This document shows, piece after piece, positions 28,137-36,867 of a DNA stretch of 64,000 bases. Below the pieces are notes generated by a model that saw nothing but the letters and a program-made list of their open reading frames with translations, made no database searches and had not been told where the DNA came from. Location of the stretch: assembly GCF_036322705.1 (NCBI RefSeq), contig NZ_AP027270.1, forward strand, positions 986,501-1,050,500, written 5' to 3'. The translations under genes were made by a program, and so were the position numbers. Source of the stretch: Maricaulis maris. GTDB taxonomy: Bacteria; Pseudomonadota; Alphaproteobacteria; Caulobacterales; Maricaulaceae. Within the stretch, counting starts at the first letter, position 1. Every line of letters begins with the position of its first letter.

Positions 28137-30365
28137 CTAGTTCAGGCTGGCGCGGAAGGAGGCGCCGACAATGCGCGGCTCGTTGACGAAGCCGGTATTG
28201 TTGTTGAAGTCGATGCCGCCGACGAGGTTCTCTTCGTCGGTGATGTTGCGGGCAAACAGGGCGACTTCGTAGTTCTGGCCGCCGGACAGCTCGCCGGCAT
28301 AGCCGACGCGCAGGCCACCCTCGAAATTGCCGTCCGAATAGAACTCTTCCGACTCGTAGAGGAAGAGGTTCGTGCGACCCTGATAGTACCAGTCGGTGTA
28401 GGCGAACCACTCGCCGCCATTGCCGGCCGGGATGGCGTAGCGGGCGGTGAAGGACAGGATGTAGTCCGGTGCCTGCGGGAAGGGATTGCCGTCGACTTCA
28501 TGGAAGCCGTCGAGATCGGCATCCGGATCCAGCACGGTGCACTGGCTGCAGACGCCGACTTCCAGCGCATTGTCCTGCAACTCGGTCTCGTTCCACGAGA
28601 AGCCGGCCGTGATGAACAGGTTGTCGGTGACGAAAATCTCGCTGTCGATCTCGAAGCCATAGCCCACACCGCGATCGGCATTGATCAGCTGGACCAGGTT
28701 GCCGGCACCGCCAACGGCGGAAAGCTGAAGATCGTCGACTTGGTAGTAGAAGGCCGTGGCGTTGAAGCGGGCGCGGCCGTCCAACGGCTCGGACTTGTAG
28801 CCGAGTTCGAAGGAGGTCGAGGTTTCGCTGTCGGCGATCGAGGGCGGGTTGAAGAAGGCGACATCACGGGCCTGGATCGACGGGCCGCGGAAACCGCGAG
28901 CGAGGCGTGCAAATACCGCCTGGCGGTCGTCGAGGTCGTAATAGGCCGACAGGTCCCAGCTGAACTGGTCATCGGAGACCGAGACCGGGGTGACCGGGAT
29001 GGAGGTGACGACACCGACCAGTTCCTTGGCATCATGCGTGAAGCGCAGACCACCCGAGAGCTGGAGGTTGTCATTCACCTGGTGGCTGAGCTGACCGAAG
29101 GCCGACCACAGGTTATTGTCGTGACGAACCGTGGTCGACGGCGGGAAGCCGCCATTCGGGCCGACCGTCGTGATGTCGAACTCGCTCTGGAAGTAGTAGG
29201 CGCCGACCTGCCAGGTCGTGGCCTGATCGTCGGATGAGGCGAGACGGAATTCCTGGGTGATCTGCTCGAGCGAGTCGATGCCGTCCTGGGTTTCCGACGG
29301 GAAGGGGATGATGCCCGGGCCGGTGACGAGGTTGCCGCCGTCGATATCGCCCAGGCTGTAGCCGTCAGCGGTTTCGTAAGCGGTGATCGAGGTCAGGGTC
29401 AGACCGCCATCAGTGTAGAGGTTCAGCGCCGCACTGGTGCCCCAGCTGTCATAGGCCTGCGGGTTGTTAAACGTGCTGTCGTAATAGACCTCGTCGCGGA
29501 CGAAATTGCCGTTCAGGGCATTGCTGCCCGGGGTCAGGATGTTGGCGCGGAAGACGGCCGAGGTGCCGACGAGCGAACGGGCATGGACGTTGAGCAGGGC
29601 GTCAAAGGACTCGTTCGGCGTGAACAGCAGCTGGGCGCGGCCCGCCTGCTCCTCATAGCCACCCAGCGCATTGTTCTCGCCGGTGAAGCCATTGTCGATC
29701 CAGTCATCGCGGCGCTGGGAAAGCACCGAGAGGCGGGCGCTCAGAACGTCCTCGACCAGAGCGCCGCCAAGTGCGGCTTCCAGGTTGGTCGTGCCGTAGG
29801 AGCCGACAGCGAGGCTGACATAGCCGTCAGTGTCCTGGGTCGGGCGGACGCTGTCGAACTTGATCGTGCCGGCCGTGGTATTGCGACCGAACAGCGTGCC
29901 CTGCGGGCCGCGGGCGACCTCAACCTGGGCGACGTCGAACAGCGGAAAGGATTTCAGGATGACGTTTTCCATCACCACATTGTCCATGATCACCGAAACC
30001 GGCTGCGAGGCGGCCAGGTCGAAATCGGTATTGCCGAGGCCACGAATGTAGAAGCGCGGGGCGACGCGGCCGTTCGAGCTCTCGGCATAGACCGACGGGA
30101 TACGTGCGGCGAGGGTGAGGATGTCGGCACCGCCCTCGGTCAGCGGGGCCAGGGCCTCACCCGACACGGCCGTGACGGAATTGGCGATATCCTGGAGGTT
30201 CTCTTCGCGACGGGTGGTGGTCACGATGATGGTTTCGATCGTCGAGCCGGACGGCGCTTCGCTCTGGGCAACAGCCACCGAGGGGGTGATGGCGAGTGCA
30301 GAGAGCGCGAGCGCGCTGACACCGGCGAGCTGAAGCGACTTGCGGGCAGAGGGGGCAAAGGTCAT
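28137..30365 (-). CDS. TonB-dependent outer-membrane receptor
   Basis: This 742-residue protein has a signal peptide (LAGVSALALSALAITPSVAVAQ), a TonB box and plug start (ETIIVTTTRREENLQDIANS), plug landmarks (RFYIRGLGNTDFDL, EVARGPQGTLFGRNTTAGTI) and a 22-strand type barrel ending PRIVGASFRASLN with a C-terminal aromatic-poor Asn. This is the type abundant in Caulobacterales, and it may import siderophores, vitamins or sugars. No cognate enzyme gene is in the same operon, so the ligand is open. The ATG at 30365 gives a good leader. Confidence 0.9.
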   Translation of the reverse strand: MTFAPSARKSLQLAGVSALALSALAITPSVAVAQSEAPSGSTIETIIVTTTRREENLQDIANSVTAVSGEALAPLTEGGADILTLAARIPSVYAESSNGRVAPRFYIRGLGNTDFDLAASQPVSVIMDNVVMENVILKSFPLFDVAQVEVARGPQGTLFGRNTTAGTIKFDSVRPTQDTDGYVSLAVGSYGTTNLEAALGGALVEDVLSARLSVLSQRRDDWIDNGFTGENNALGGYEEQAGRAQLLFTPNESFDALLNVHARSLVGTSAVFRANILTPGSNALNGNFVRDEVYYDSTFNNPQAYDSWGTSAALNLYTDGGLTLTSITAYETADGYSLGDIDGGNLVTGPGIIPFPSETQDGIDSLEQITQEFRLASSDDQATTWQVGAYYFQSEFDITTVGPNGGFPPSTTVRHDNNLWSAFGQLSHQVNDNLQLSGGLRFTHDAKELVGVVTSIPVTPVSVSDDQFSWDLSAYYDLDDRQAVFARLARGFRGPSIQARDVAFFNPPSIADSETSTSFELGYKSEPLDGRARFNATAFYYQVDDLQLSAVGGAGNLVQLINADRGVGYGFEIDSEIFVTDNLFITAGFSWNETELQDNALEVGVCSQCTVLDPDADLDGFHEVDGNPFPQAPDYILSFTARYAIPAGNGGEWFAYTDWYYQGRTNLFLYESEEFYSDGNFEGGLRVGYAGELSGGQNYEVALFARNITDEENLVGGIDFNNNTGFVNEPRIVGASFRASLN

Positions 30366-30529
30366 GGGGATTTCTTTCGAGCCAACCAGAACAGGCCGCG
30401 CTGGGCGGGATCAGTGTCGCCCCGGGAGGATACGCAGCCTCGATAGGACTCCCGATAGCGGATATTACCGATTTGCGACAGAGAATTGCTGCGGTGCAGC
30501 AGAGATCGCGGTCGGGGTGTGGACTCGCT

Positions 30530-30565
30530 GCATCACCCGGGGCATCACCCGGGGCATCACCCGAG
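30530..30565. repeat. Three tandem 12-bp units
   Basis: GCATCACCCGGG occurs twice perfectly and a third time as GCATCACCCGAG. The last unit covers the stop codon of the GST gene (minus-strand TGA at 30557-30559), so it may have arisen by duplication of the gene end. Confidence 0.85.
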
Positions 30566-31204
30566 CTCTGTCGGCGCCGTCTCGGCGCTTTCCGGTGCCC
30601 AGACCGGGTGTTTTTCCATGATGGCAGCAAAGCGCTGCGAGCCCAGATGGCCGTCGAGCCAGGCGTGAAGCGCCGGCCAGCGCTGGCCGTCAAACCAGTC
30701 CCGATCAGTATGGGCGAACTGGCGCACGAAAGGGAAGATGGCGATGTCCGCCAGCCGCACCCGGGCACCCGTCAGGGCCGCATGGGTCGACAGCCGATGA
30801 TCCAGGTCGAGCAGGAATTCGCAGGCGGCCTCGCGATGCGCGACCGGATCGGCGCCGTCATAGCGGGTCGCATACTTGTAGCGATCAAGATGGGATTTGA
30901 AGCCGCTATCACACCGCTCAATCAGGTCCAGCGAGGTGTCCCGATCGTCGAGCCAGTTGTCCGGATCATTGCGGGCGAGCGCCCACAGCATGATGTCGAG
31001 GCTTTCCTCAAGGACCTGACCGTCCTGCAGGACAAGAACCGGCACGGTGCCCTTGGGCGAGGCGTCGAGCATGGCCCGGGGCTTGTCGCGCAGCAGGATC
31101 TCGCGATGCTCGACCTCGCAGCCACTGCCATGCAGGGCCAGACGCGCCCGCATCGCATAAGGGCAGCGACGAAAGGAGTAGAGAACCGGGTGCGGCTCGC
31201 TCAT
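30557..31204 (-). CDS. Glutathione S-transferase family protein
   Basis: This 215-residue protein has a thioredoxin-fold N-terminal domain, [17 protein letters not shown], with the Cys in the catalytic loop, the cis-Pro segment GTVPVLVL and the GSH-binding [10 protein letters not shown] helical C-terminal domain includes [16 protein letters not shown] chose the start at 31204 because ATGA overlaps the stop of trhO. Substrate is unknown. It may reduce or conjugate electrophiles. Its coupling to trhO, a tRNA modification enzyme, is a genomic observation without a known functional link. Confidence 0.85.
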   Translation of the reverse strand: MSEPHPVLYSFRRCPYAMRARLALHGSGCEVEHREILLRDKPRAMLDASPKGTVPVLVLQDGQVLEESLDIMLWALARNDPDNWLDDRDTSLDLIERCDSGFKSHLDRYKYATRYDGADPVAHREAACEFLLDLDHRLSTHAALTGARVRLADIAIFPFVRQFAHTDRDWFDGQRWPALHAWLDGHLGSQRFAAIMEKHPVWAPESAETAPTELG

Positions 31205-32136
31205 CCGTCGGCCTCGCGCGGCGCTCCGGGCTGACCGAGATGCCACTCACCGCGGGCCCTCGCCAGCTCCTCCTGGCGATGGCGCTCGGCATAGCGCTCG
31301 CGCTGCTCTGCAGTCCGGATCTCGACACAGTGCGGGCAGGACGCGCCGGGTACATAGTCGGGTGATCGCAGGTCCTCCGGACCCAGCGGCTCGCGGCAGG
31401 CATGACAAAGCGTGTGCGTACCGGCTTCCAGACCGTGCCTGACGGCAACGCGCCGGTCGAACACGAAGCACTCGCCCTGCCAGCGGCTCTCGGCTTCCGG
31501 CACGGTCTCGAGATATTTCAGGATGCCGCCCTTGAGGTGGAAGACCTCGTCCACGCCTTCCATGCGGGCGAAGGCGGTGGCCTTCTCGCAGCGGATCCCG
31601 CCGGTGCAATACATGGCGATTCGAGCATTCGGGCGGGTTTCACGGAACCGCCGGAACCAGTCCGGGAACTCGCGGAAGGAGACTGTTTCGGGATTGATGG
31701 CGCCCTCGAACTGGCCGATTCGGATCTCGTAATCATTGCGCGTATCGATCGTGACCACATCGGGTGCTGTGATCAGCTCATTCCAGTCCTTGGCTTCGAC
31801 ATAGGTGCCGACATCGCCGACAGGGTCGATGTCGGTGATGCCCATGGTGACGATTTCGCGCTTCAGCCGGACCTTCATCCGCAGGAAGGGCTGCTCGTCC
31901 GCCGGACTTTCCTTGTGCTCAAGCTCGGCCAGCCCCGGGATGGCCCGAAGCCGGGCGAGGACGGCCTGCACGCCTGCGGCCGGTCCGGCGATCGTGCCAT
32001 TGATCCCCTCGCGCGCCAGCAGCAGCGTCCCGAACACCGCGTGCTGGTCGCACACAGCCTTGAGATCGGCTTGCAGGGCCGCGTCCGGGACAAGCGGTGC
32101 GAATTTGTAGAGGGCGGCAACGAGATAGCGGGACAT
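31201..32136 (-). CDS. trhO: tRNA uridine-34 hydroxylase TrhO (rhodanese-like YceA)
   Basis: This 311-residue protein has the TrhO layout: an N-terminal ferredoxin-like domain ([10 protein letters not shown]-type motif seen as [13 protein letters not shown]), a rhodanese domain with the active-site Cys in [18 protein letters not shown], and a C-terminal CxxC...CxxC zinc-like part ([13 protein letters not shown] ... CPHC). It makes 5-hydroxyuridine at tRNA position 34 by an oxygen-dependent route, a precursor of cmo5U. It is coupled by overlap to the downstream GST. Confidence 0.9.
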   Translation of the reverse strand: MSRYLVAALYKFAPLVPDAALQADLKAVCDQHAVFGTLLLAREGINGTIAGPAAGVQAVLARLRAIPGLAELEHKESPADEQPFLRMKVRLKREIVTMGITDIDPVGDVGTYVEAKDWNELITAPDVVTIDTRNDYEIRIGQFEGAINPETVSFREFPDWFRRFRETRPNARIAMYCTGGIRCEKATAFARMEGVDEVFHLKGGILKYLETVPEAESRWQGECFVFDRRVAVRHGLEAGTHTLCHACREPLGPEDLRSPDYVPGASCPHCVEIRTAEQRERYAERHRQEELARARGEWHLGQPGAPREADG

Positions 32137-32229
32137 GGGTAACCGTCAGGCAGGAGGCCGTGCACTGTATCAGGGACGGTGGGGCGCTGTCAGGTCGCGC
32201 GGCTGCAGCCTGTCATGCCGGGCCGCAGA

Positions 32230-33939
32230 CTAGCGATCGTTTGACACCGACTGTTCGGCGACAGCCTCGTCGCTGTCATTGGCGACCTGGTCCGCGAGGC
32301 TGGCGGGCAGGCGGATCGTGAAGCATGAGCCTTCGCCCGGGGTCGAGCTGACCCCGATATCACCACCATGCAGCTCGACCGCGCGCTGGCACAGGGCAAG
32401 GCCGATCCCGGTGCCCTCATAGGCCTCGCTGCCATGCAAACGCTGGAAGACCTCGAAAATCCGGGTGAAATAGGCCTTGTCGATTCCGATCCCGTTATCG
32501 GTGACGCTGATGCGGACATAGTCGCCGGCCCGGCTCGCCTGAACGCGCACATGGGGCGCGACATCGCGGCGGTATTTGACCGCGTTGGAGACGAGGTTCT
32601 GCAGGGTGCGAACGAGCAGGAAGCGGTCGGCATGGATGGGCGTGTCGAGCGACCACTCCACACGGGCCCCGGCCTCGGCGATGACGGCGCCGAGCAGTTC
32701 CTCGATTTCAGCGATGAGGGTCTGGGTGTCGATCCGTTCGATCTTCGCGGTCTGGCGCTCGGCCTTGGTATAGGTCAGCAGGTCCTGGACCAGGCGTTGC
32801 GCCCGGTCGGCACCGCGGTTGATCCGTTCCAGCATGTCCCGCGAGCGCTCATCGAGATCGAGTTGGCGCTCGACCCGGATCGAGGAAATCCCCTTCATGG
32901 CCCTTAGCGGTGCCTGCAGATCGTGGGAGGCGTGCGAGGCAAATCGCTCAAGCTCGGCATTCTTGGCCGCAATGATTGCGTTCGACTGGCGCAGGGCTTC
33001 CGTCTTGCGGGCGACCTCGCGCCGGACTTCGTCGGCGCGCTGGGCGTCCTTGAGCGAGATGGCGCCAATCGTGATCGTGGCGAACAGGGCCGAGAACAGG
33101 GCGACCCAGGGCAGGGGGGCGGTCTGCATCAGGAAGGAGCGCCGGGGCAGCAGGGCGGCGCGGATATCGGAGAAGGGGGCCTGAGCGGTCCAACGCACCA
33201 GGAAGGGGGCGCTGTTCAGCGCCGAGGGAATATTGGCCTCTTCATTGGCGGCGGCCATTTGCAGCTCAACCGAGCTTGCGAGCACATAGGTTGGGGCGCG
33301 GTCGGCAATGGTCGCAACGACCCAGATCGGATCAATGCTTCCCACCGGACTGGCCAGCATGACCTCGAAATCCGAGACGACATAGGCCCAGGCGCCGGGC
33401 CGGGTCTCAACCCTCTGGGCGAGCGCGAAGCGGCTGTTGCGGCCATTGTCATCGACGAGGGGCAGGATGATCGGGGCATTGCCGCTGGTCTCGCGCGGCA
33501 TCAGACCCCGGACCTGTTCGGCCACCTGGTTGGCGATCGTGGCATTGATCGAGACGGTCGCTGAGCCCGGCTCCACAATGCCCATGTCACGCACCACGGG
33601 GATGCGCTGCGTGAGTTCGGCGGCGCGGAAAATCTCGATGGCGGCGGCCGGATCGAGCCCGCTCTGGACAGCTTGCTGAAGCTGGCGGAGTTCGACATCG
33701 AGGGTGGCCATGGACCGGTCCAGCTCTCCGGTTCGTGCGACGGCGAAGCTGCGGAAGTCACGCTCGATGCTGCGCGTCTGCCCGACCAGGGTCGCAAAGA
33801 AGAGCAACATCGACACCATGATGCCGAAGAGAATGATGGCCACCGGCGTCCGATAGGCGTGAAGAAGCCCGGACAGGCTCTCATAGTCACTTGCATCACC
33901 GCCAATGCGGGGCTTGGGGCTCGAAGCGCGGTTGGCCAA
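32230..33939 (-). CDS. Membrane sensor histidine kinase with periplasmic CHASE-like domain
   Basis: The 569-residue protein has helices near residues 32-52 and 275-296. They enclose about 220 residues of periplasmic sensor that could be a CHASE domain (an inference from the early helical FRSFAVARTGELDRSMATLDVELRQL region, residues 62-88). A short coiled coil leads to the H box ERFASHASHDLQAPLRA with phospho-acceptor His339, then the N box LQNLVSNAVKYRR and the G boxes DNGIGID and EGTGIGLAL. There is no receiver domain. It starts 9 bp after the ethylene-receptor-like gene on the same strand, so the two are surely cotranscribed. The response regulator is not in the window. Confidence 0.85.
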   Translation of the reverse strand: MANRASSPKPRIGGDASDYESLSGLLHAYRTPVAIILFGIMVSMLLFFATLVGQTRSIERDFRSFAVARTGELDRSMATLDVELRQLQQAVQSGLDPAAAIEIFRAAELTQRIPVVRDMGIVEPGSATVSINATIANQVAEQVRGLMPRETSGNAPIILPLVDDNGRNSRFALAQRVETRPGAWAYVVSDFEVMLASPVGSIDPIWVVATIADRAPTYVLASSVELQMAAANEEANIPSALNSAPFLVRWTAQAPFSDIRAALLPRRSFLMQTAPLPWVALFSALFATITIGAISLKDAQRADEVRREVARKTEALRQSNAIIAAKNAELERFASHASHDLQAPLRAMKGISSIRVERQLDLDERSRDMLERINRGADRAQRLVQDLLTYTKAERQTAKIERIDTQTLIAEIEELLGAVIAEAGARVEWSLDTPIHADRFLLVRTLQNLVSNAVKYRRDVAPHVRVQASRAGDYVRISVTDNGIGIDKAYFTRIFEVFQRLHGSEAYEGTGIGLALCQRAVELHGGDIGVSSTPGEGSCFTIRLPASLADQVANDSDEAVAEQSVSNDR

Positions 33940-33948
33940 GCGGGCGCC

Positions 33949-34332
33949 TTATCCTTCTCGTGTTTCGATGCGGGTGAAGCGGTCCAGCAGCACCGGCACC
34001 AGCGGCAGCATCAAGACGGCTGTGGCAATCGAGGCTGCAGCCGTCAGGAGTTTGAGCACGGCTTCGATGTAGTAGAGCGGATACCAGAGCACGACGATAT
34101 TCATCACGTGATTGATGCCGCAGAACAAAATGAAAATGCCGAACATGATGAACGCCCAGCGAAAGGGCAGGGCCTTTTCGATGCGACGCAGGAAGAAGGT
34201 GATGGTGACGGGGATCGAGAAGTAGGCCAATGCGATGGCCAGGTCGGCAATGACATGCATGCCGAGGAGTTCGGGGCGCCAGAGATAACACATGCCGTGC
34301 GGCATGAAATTGTTGAGATCGAAATAGCCCAT
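33949..34332 (-). CDS. Stand-alone ethylene-receptor-like (ETR1-type) copper-binding membrane domain
   Basis: The 127-residue protein has three hydrophobic helices (about 23-47, 57-80, 88-115). Read against the ethylene-binding domain of plant ETR1, the key residues are all present: Asp30 (IADL), Tyr37, Ile40 and Pro41 (LAYFSIP), and Ile68, Cys71 and His75 (FILFCGINH). They match ETR1 D25, Y32, I35, P36, I62, C65 and H69. Cys and His four apart bind Cu(I) in the plant receptor. The start PHGMCYLWRPELL is the form I recall from bacterial versions. Unlike most known cases there is no attached kinase or output domain; the kinase is a separate gene 9 bp downstream. Ethylene binding is inferred, not shown. 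Confidence 0.88.
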   Translation of the reverse strand: MGYFDLNNFMPHGMCYLWRPELLGMHVIADLAIALAYFSIPVTITFFLRRIEKALPFRWAFIMFGIFILFCGINHVMNIVVLWYPLYYIEAVLKLLTAAASIATAVLMLPLVPVLLDRFTRIETREG

Positions 34333-34470
34333 CTACGCGCTCCGCATATGCTTCGGGTGGTCAGGTTTGCATCGATTACCAGTTTAGGGTGAATCCCTTC
34401 TTCGTTTCGTGTTCGTTGAGCGAACTAATTTTATTACCCGGCCGGTCGTCAGCGGCCGCCCTGACGCAAG

Positions 34471-34500
34471 CGGCCTTTCCCACGGGGGTGGGAAAGGCCG
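34471..34500. repeat. Perfect 13-bp inverted repeat
   Basis: CGGCCTTTCCCAC pairs with GTGGGAAAGGCCG across a GGGG loop. It lies between the lipoprotein gene (stop at 34569, minus) and the ethylene-receptor-like gene. No clean U-tract follows on either strand, so terminator function is plausible but unproven. Confidence 0.6.
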
Positions 34501-34568
34501 TGGCAGTCATCATGGTCCAGCTTTTTGGTTTGGAGGCGTGTCGGCGATCACACCGGGGCCCGGCACTG

Positions 34569-35429
34569 TCAGCGCAGCGCGTTGGCGCCGGTCCGGACGT
34601 CCTCGGCGAGGGCCATCAGGGCCGCACTGTCACCGGTCAGCGTTTCCGGGCGGGTCGCGGTCGGGAAACTCACCTGGATGGCGGCGATGGCCCGTCCGAT
34701 ACGGAGCGCGAGATCGGCATCCCCCTCGGCGACCTGCTCAAGGTGATCGCCGGCATAGCGCCGGGCCGCGCGGCCGAACCCATAGCCGTCCAGATACGGC
34801 TCCCGGGCGTCCGGATTGGTCGCCAGAACCTCATATTGCAGGGCCGAGCGAACGATCAGGTCCGCCAGCACCCGGGCGTGGACACCGGCCGGCGAGAGGG
34901 TATTGCGTGGTGCAAAGGCCGAGGCGACATCCAGGGCTGCGAGGACGTCGGCGACATGGGTCGCAATGGCTTCGTCGCTCTCACCGCTATAGGGCGCGAC
35001 CGACGCGTCCGTCATGGTATCACCGAAGAGCGGTGCACCGCGGGCCTCCAGGGCCGGTTCGAAATCAATGTAGATCTCGGAGATCGGGTGCGCGAACATC
35101 TCCGCGCCGGCGCTGCGTTCGCCGGCCTGGAAGGCATCGATCCCGGCCAGATAATGCGCCCGCATGACTTCAATCGCGGTCAGGTAGACGACCGGATTGG
35201 TCTCGGCCTCGACCGGATCAATGCCGAATTCACCGCCTGAGCCGCCGGCTTCACCACCTTCACCATCGCCTTCGGAAAAGCTCGGTGCGGCGGCCGGCGT
35301 CACGCTGGCCTCGCTATGGGTGTCCGGGCTGGCGGGTGCATCGGCCGGCTCGCTGCAGCCGGCGAGGCTGCCGAGCAGGGCCGCCGTCCCGACCGATGTC
35401 CAGATGCGTGTGCGACGCGTGATACCCAT
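34569..35429 (-). CDS. Secreted lipoprotein of unknown family, possibly iron related
   Basis: The 286-residue protein has a lipobox, AALLGSLAGC, at Cys25, an acidic/Gly-rich linker (EGDGEGGEAGGSGGEFGID) and then a helical domain. Recognisable stretches are AHYLAGIDAFQAGERSAGAEMF and AHPISEIYIDFEPALE. I do not recognise a named family, though similar His/Glu-rich helical lipoproteins occur beside iron-uptake genes. A Fur-box-like sequence lies between it and the divergent PKHD hydroxylase gene, which would fit iron regulation. Function is unassigned. Confidence 0.7.
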   Translation of the reverse strand: MGITRRTRIWTSVGTAALLGSLAGCSEPADAPASPDTHSEASVTPAAAPSFSEGDGEGGEAGGSGGEFGIDPVEAETNPVVYLTAIEVMRAHYLAGIDAFQAGERSAGAEMFAHPISEIYIDFEPALEARGAPLFGDTMTDASVAPYSGESDEAIATHVADVLAALDVASAFAPRNTLSPAGVHARVLADLIVRSALQYEVLATNPDAREPYLDGYGFGRAARRYAGDHLEQVAEGDADLALRIGRAIAAIQVSFPTATRPETLTGDSAALMALAEDVRTGANALR

Positions 35430-35493
35430 GGCGCTTCCTTTCCCGGATGGCTTTCGCCTTGATCAATGGCATAAACGCCTATCGGGCTTTCAA

Positions 35494-35512
35494 GCAAATG
35501 ACAATTAGTCGC
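35494..35512. promoter_or_regulatory. Possible Fur box between lipoprotein and PKHD hydroxylase genes
   Basis: GCAAATGACAATTAGTCGC matches 12 of 19 positions of the classical Fur consensus, by hand comparison. It lies 10 bp before the hydroxylase ATG and about 65 bp from the divergent lipoprotein start. Only a prediction. Confidence 0.35.
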
Positions 35513-35522
35513 AGGTAGTGCC

Positions 35523-36182
35523 ATGCTTATCCATCTGCAAAATGTCTGTTCGCCGGAGCAGGTCACCACCCTTCGCGCCCTAATCGCAAAAGGCGATTTC
35601 GACGATGGCGGCAAGACGGCGGGCCGGGTGGCGCGGTCGGTGAAGTCCAATCAGCAGCTGGAAAGCGGTGCGCGGGTCGACACCGTTCGCAGCGAAGTGC
35701 GCAAGGCGCTGATGGCGCATGCGGGCTTTGTCAGCTTCGCCCGTCCCAAGACGCTCTCGCGCATCCTCGTCTCGCGCTATGAGGCCGGCATGGCGTATGG
35801 CTCCCATATCGACGATGCGCTGATGGGTGGGCGCCGGGCCGACCTCTCTTTCACCCTCTTTTTGAGTGAACCGGACAGCTATGACGGCGGCGAGCTGGTC
35901 ATGGAAGGCGCAGACGGCGAAACCGGGATCAAGCTCGCACCGGGCGATGCCGTGGTCTACGCCACCTCGGCCATCCATCGTGTGGCCACCATGACCCGTG
36001 GCGAGCGCCTCGTCGTGGTCGGCTGGGTCCGCAGTCTCGTGCGTCGCGCCGACCAGCGGGAAATCCTGTTTGACCTCGACCAGGTCGCCAATGCGCTGTT
36101 CGAGCGCGAGGGCAAGACGCGCGAGCTTGACCTGATCCTCAAGAGCCGCGCCAACCTCCTGCGACAGTGGGCCGAGGACTAG
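35523..36182 (+). CDS. piuC: PKHD-type Fe(II)/2-oxoglutarate hydroxylase (PiuC/YbiX family)
   Basis: This 219-residue protein starts MLIHLQNVCSPEQ, as the family does. It has the iron ligands His/Asp in YGSHIDDALMG and the distal His in TSAIHRVATMTRGERLVVVGW, with the 2OG-binding Arg following. PiuC proteins are Fur-regulated oxygenases that accompany TonB receptors for catecholate siderophores in Pseudomonas; the exact substrate is unclear. A possible Fur box precedes the gene. It converges tail-to-tail with the GNAT gene, with a 4-bp overlap. Confidence 0.88.
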   Translation: MLIHLQNVCSPEQVTTLRALIAKGDFDDGGKTAGRVARSVKSNQQLESGARVDTVRSEVRKALMAHAGFVSFARPKTLSRILVSRYEAGMAYGSHIDDALMGGRRADLSFTLFLSEPDSYDGGELVMEGADGETGIKLAPGDAVVYATSAIHRVATMTRGERLVVVGWVRSLVRRADQREILFDLDQVANALFEREGKTRELDLILKSRANLLRQWAED

Positions 36183-36490
36183 CGACTGGCGGGCTTCAGG
36201 CCCTCAATGACATCAGCCCAGTCGGGATGACGATCGGCCTGAGCCTTCAGAAAGGGGCAGAGCGGGATGATGGTGAAACCCTTGGCGCGGGCCTCTTCGA
36301 CGATATTGCGGGCCAGGGCGCTGCCGATGCCCATGCCCTTGAGGCTGTCGGGAACACCCGTGTGATCGACGATGATCCGCGTCGCCGAGAGGCGGGAATA
36401 GGTCATTTCTCCCGTCTCCGCCTGGCCTTCGACCCGGGCCACATAGCGACCCTTCGAACCGGTTTCTTCCAGTGTGATCGTAATGGTCAT
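36179..36490 (-). CDS. Small GNAT-like N-acetyltransferase (YjdJ type)
   Basis: This 103-residue protein has SRLSATRIIVDHTGVPDSL followed by the acetyl-CoA-binding loop KGMGIGSALARNIVEEARAKG and IIPLCPFLKA with a Cys. These are the hallmarks of the minimal GNAT_acetyltr_2-like group (YjdJ/Gtn). Partner substrate is unknown. The gene is preceded 15 bp upstream by a 47-residue membrane peptide gene, and its end overlaps the PiuC gene end. Confidence 0.85.
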   Translation of the reverse strand: MTITITLEETGSKGRYVARVEGQAETGEMTYSRLSATRIIVDHTGVPDSLKGMGIGSALARNIVEEARAKGFTIIPLCPFLKAQADRHPDWADVIEGLKPASR

Positions 36491-36505
36491 GAAACCTCCC
36501 TGGCC

Positions 36506-36649
36506 TCAGGCGCCGATTGTATCGACTGCCGGCAGGCTCGCTTCCGTCGCGCGGACCGTCAGTGTCTGGCCGGTCAGGCCTTGCTGGACCAGCAGGATCC
36601 CGGTTCCGGCGAGGATCATGATGGAAAGAATGAGTCCGACAAAGCGCAT
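36506..36649 (-). CDS. 47-residue single-helix membrane peptide
   Basis: Minus-strand ATG at 36649 is preceded by GGAGGCGGAT, a strong ribosome-binding site. The product, MRFVGLILSIMILAGTGILL and then 27 more residues, has one N-terminal membrane helix and a short polar tail ending TIGA. It is too short for usual ORF calling but is well placed: 15 bp upstream of the GNAT gene and in the same direction. Function unknown. Confidence 0.6.
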   Translation of the reverse strand: MRFVGLILSIMILAGTGILLVQQGLTGQTLTVRATEASLPAVDTIGA

Positions 36650-36867
36650 ATCCGCCTCCGTTGTGTCGGTCACGGATATAGAATGGATCGTTTGGCGCGA
36701 TTAGCGTTAGGTTTGGAAAAAGAGTGGCGCCGGACACGATCAGATCAATGATGGGATCCGGGCTTCGCGATCAGGTCTCGGCCCGCCTCGGCAGCGTCGG
36801 CGCGCCTTGGGTCGAAAGGACAGGCGCTTGGTTCAAGACACGCGCTGCTCAACGGGACGTGATGGTT

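Noticed and set aside
34471-34500. The 13-bp inverted repeat as a sure Rho-independent terminator
   Set aside because: Neither strand has a U-tract directly after the stem, so it is listed only as an inverted repeat.
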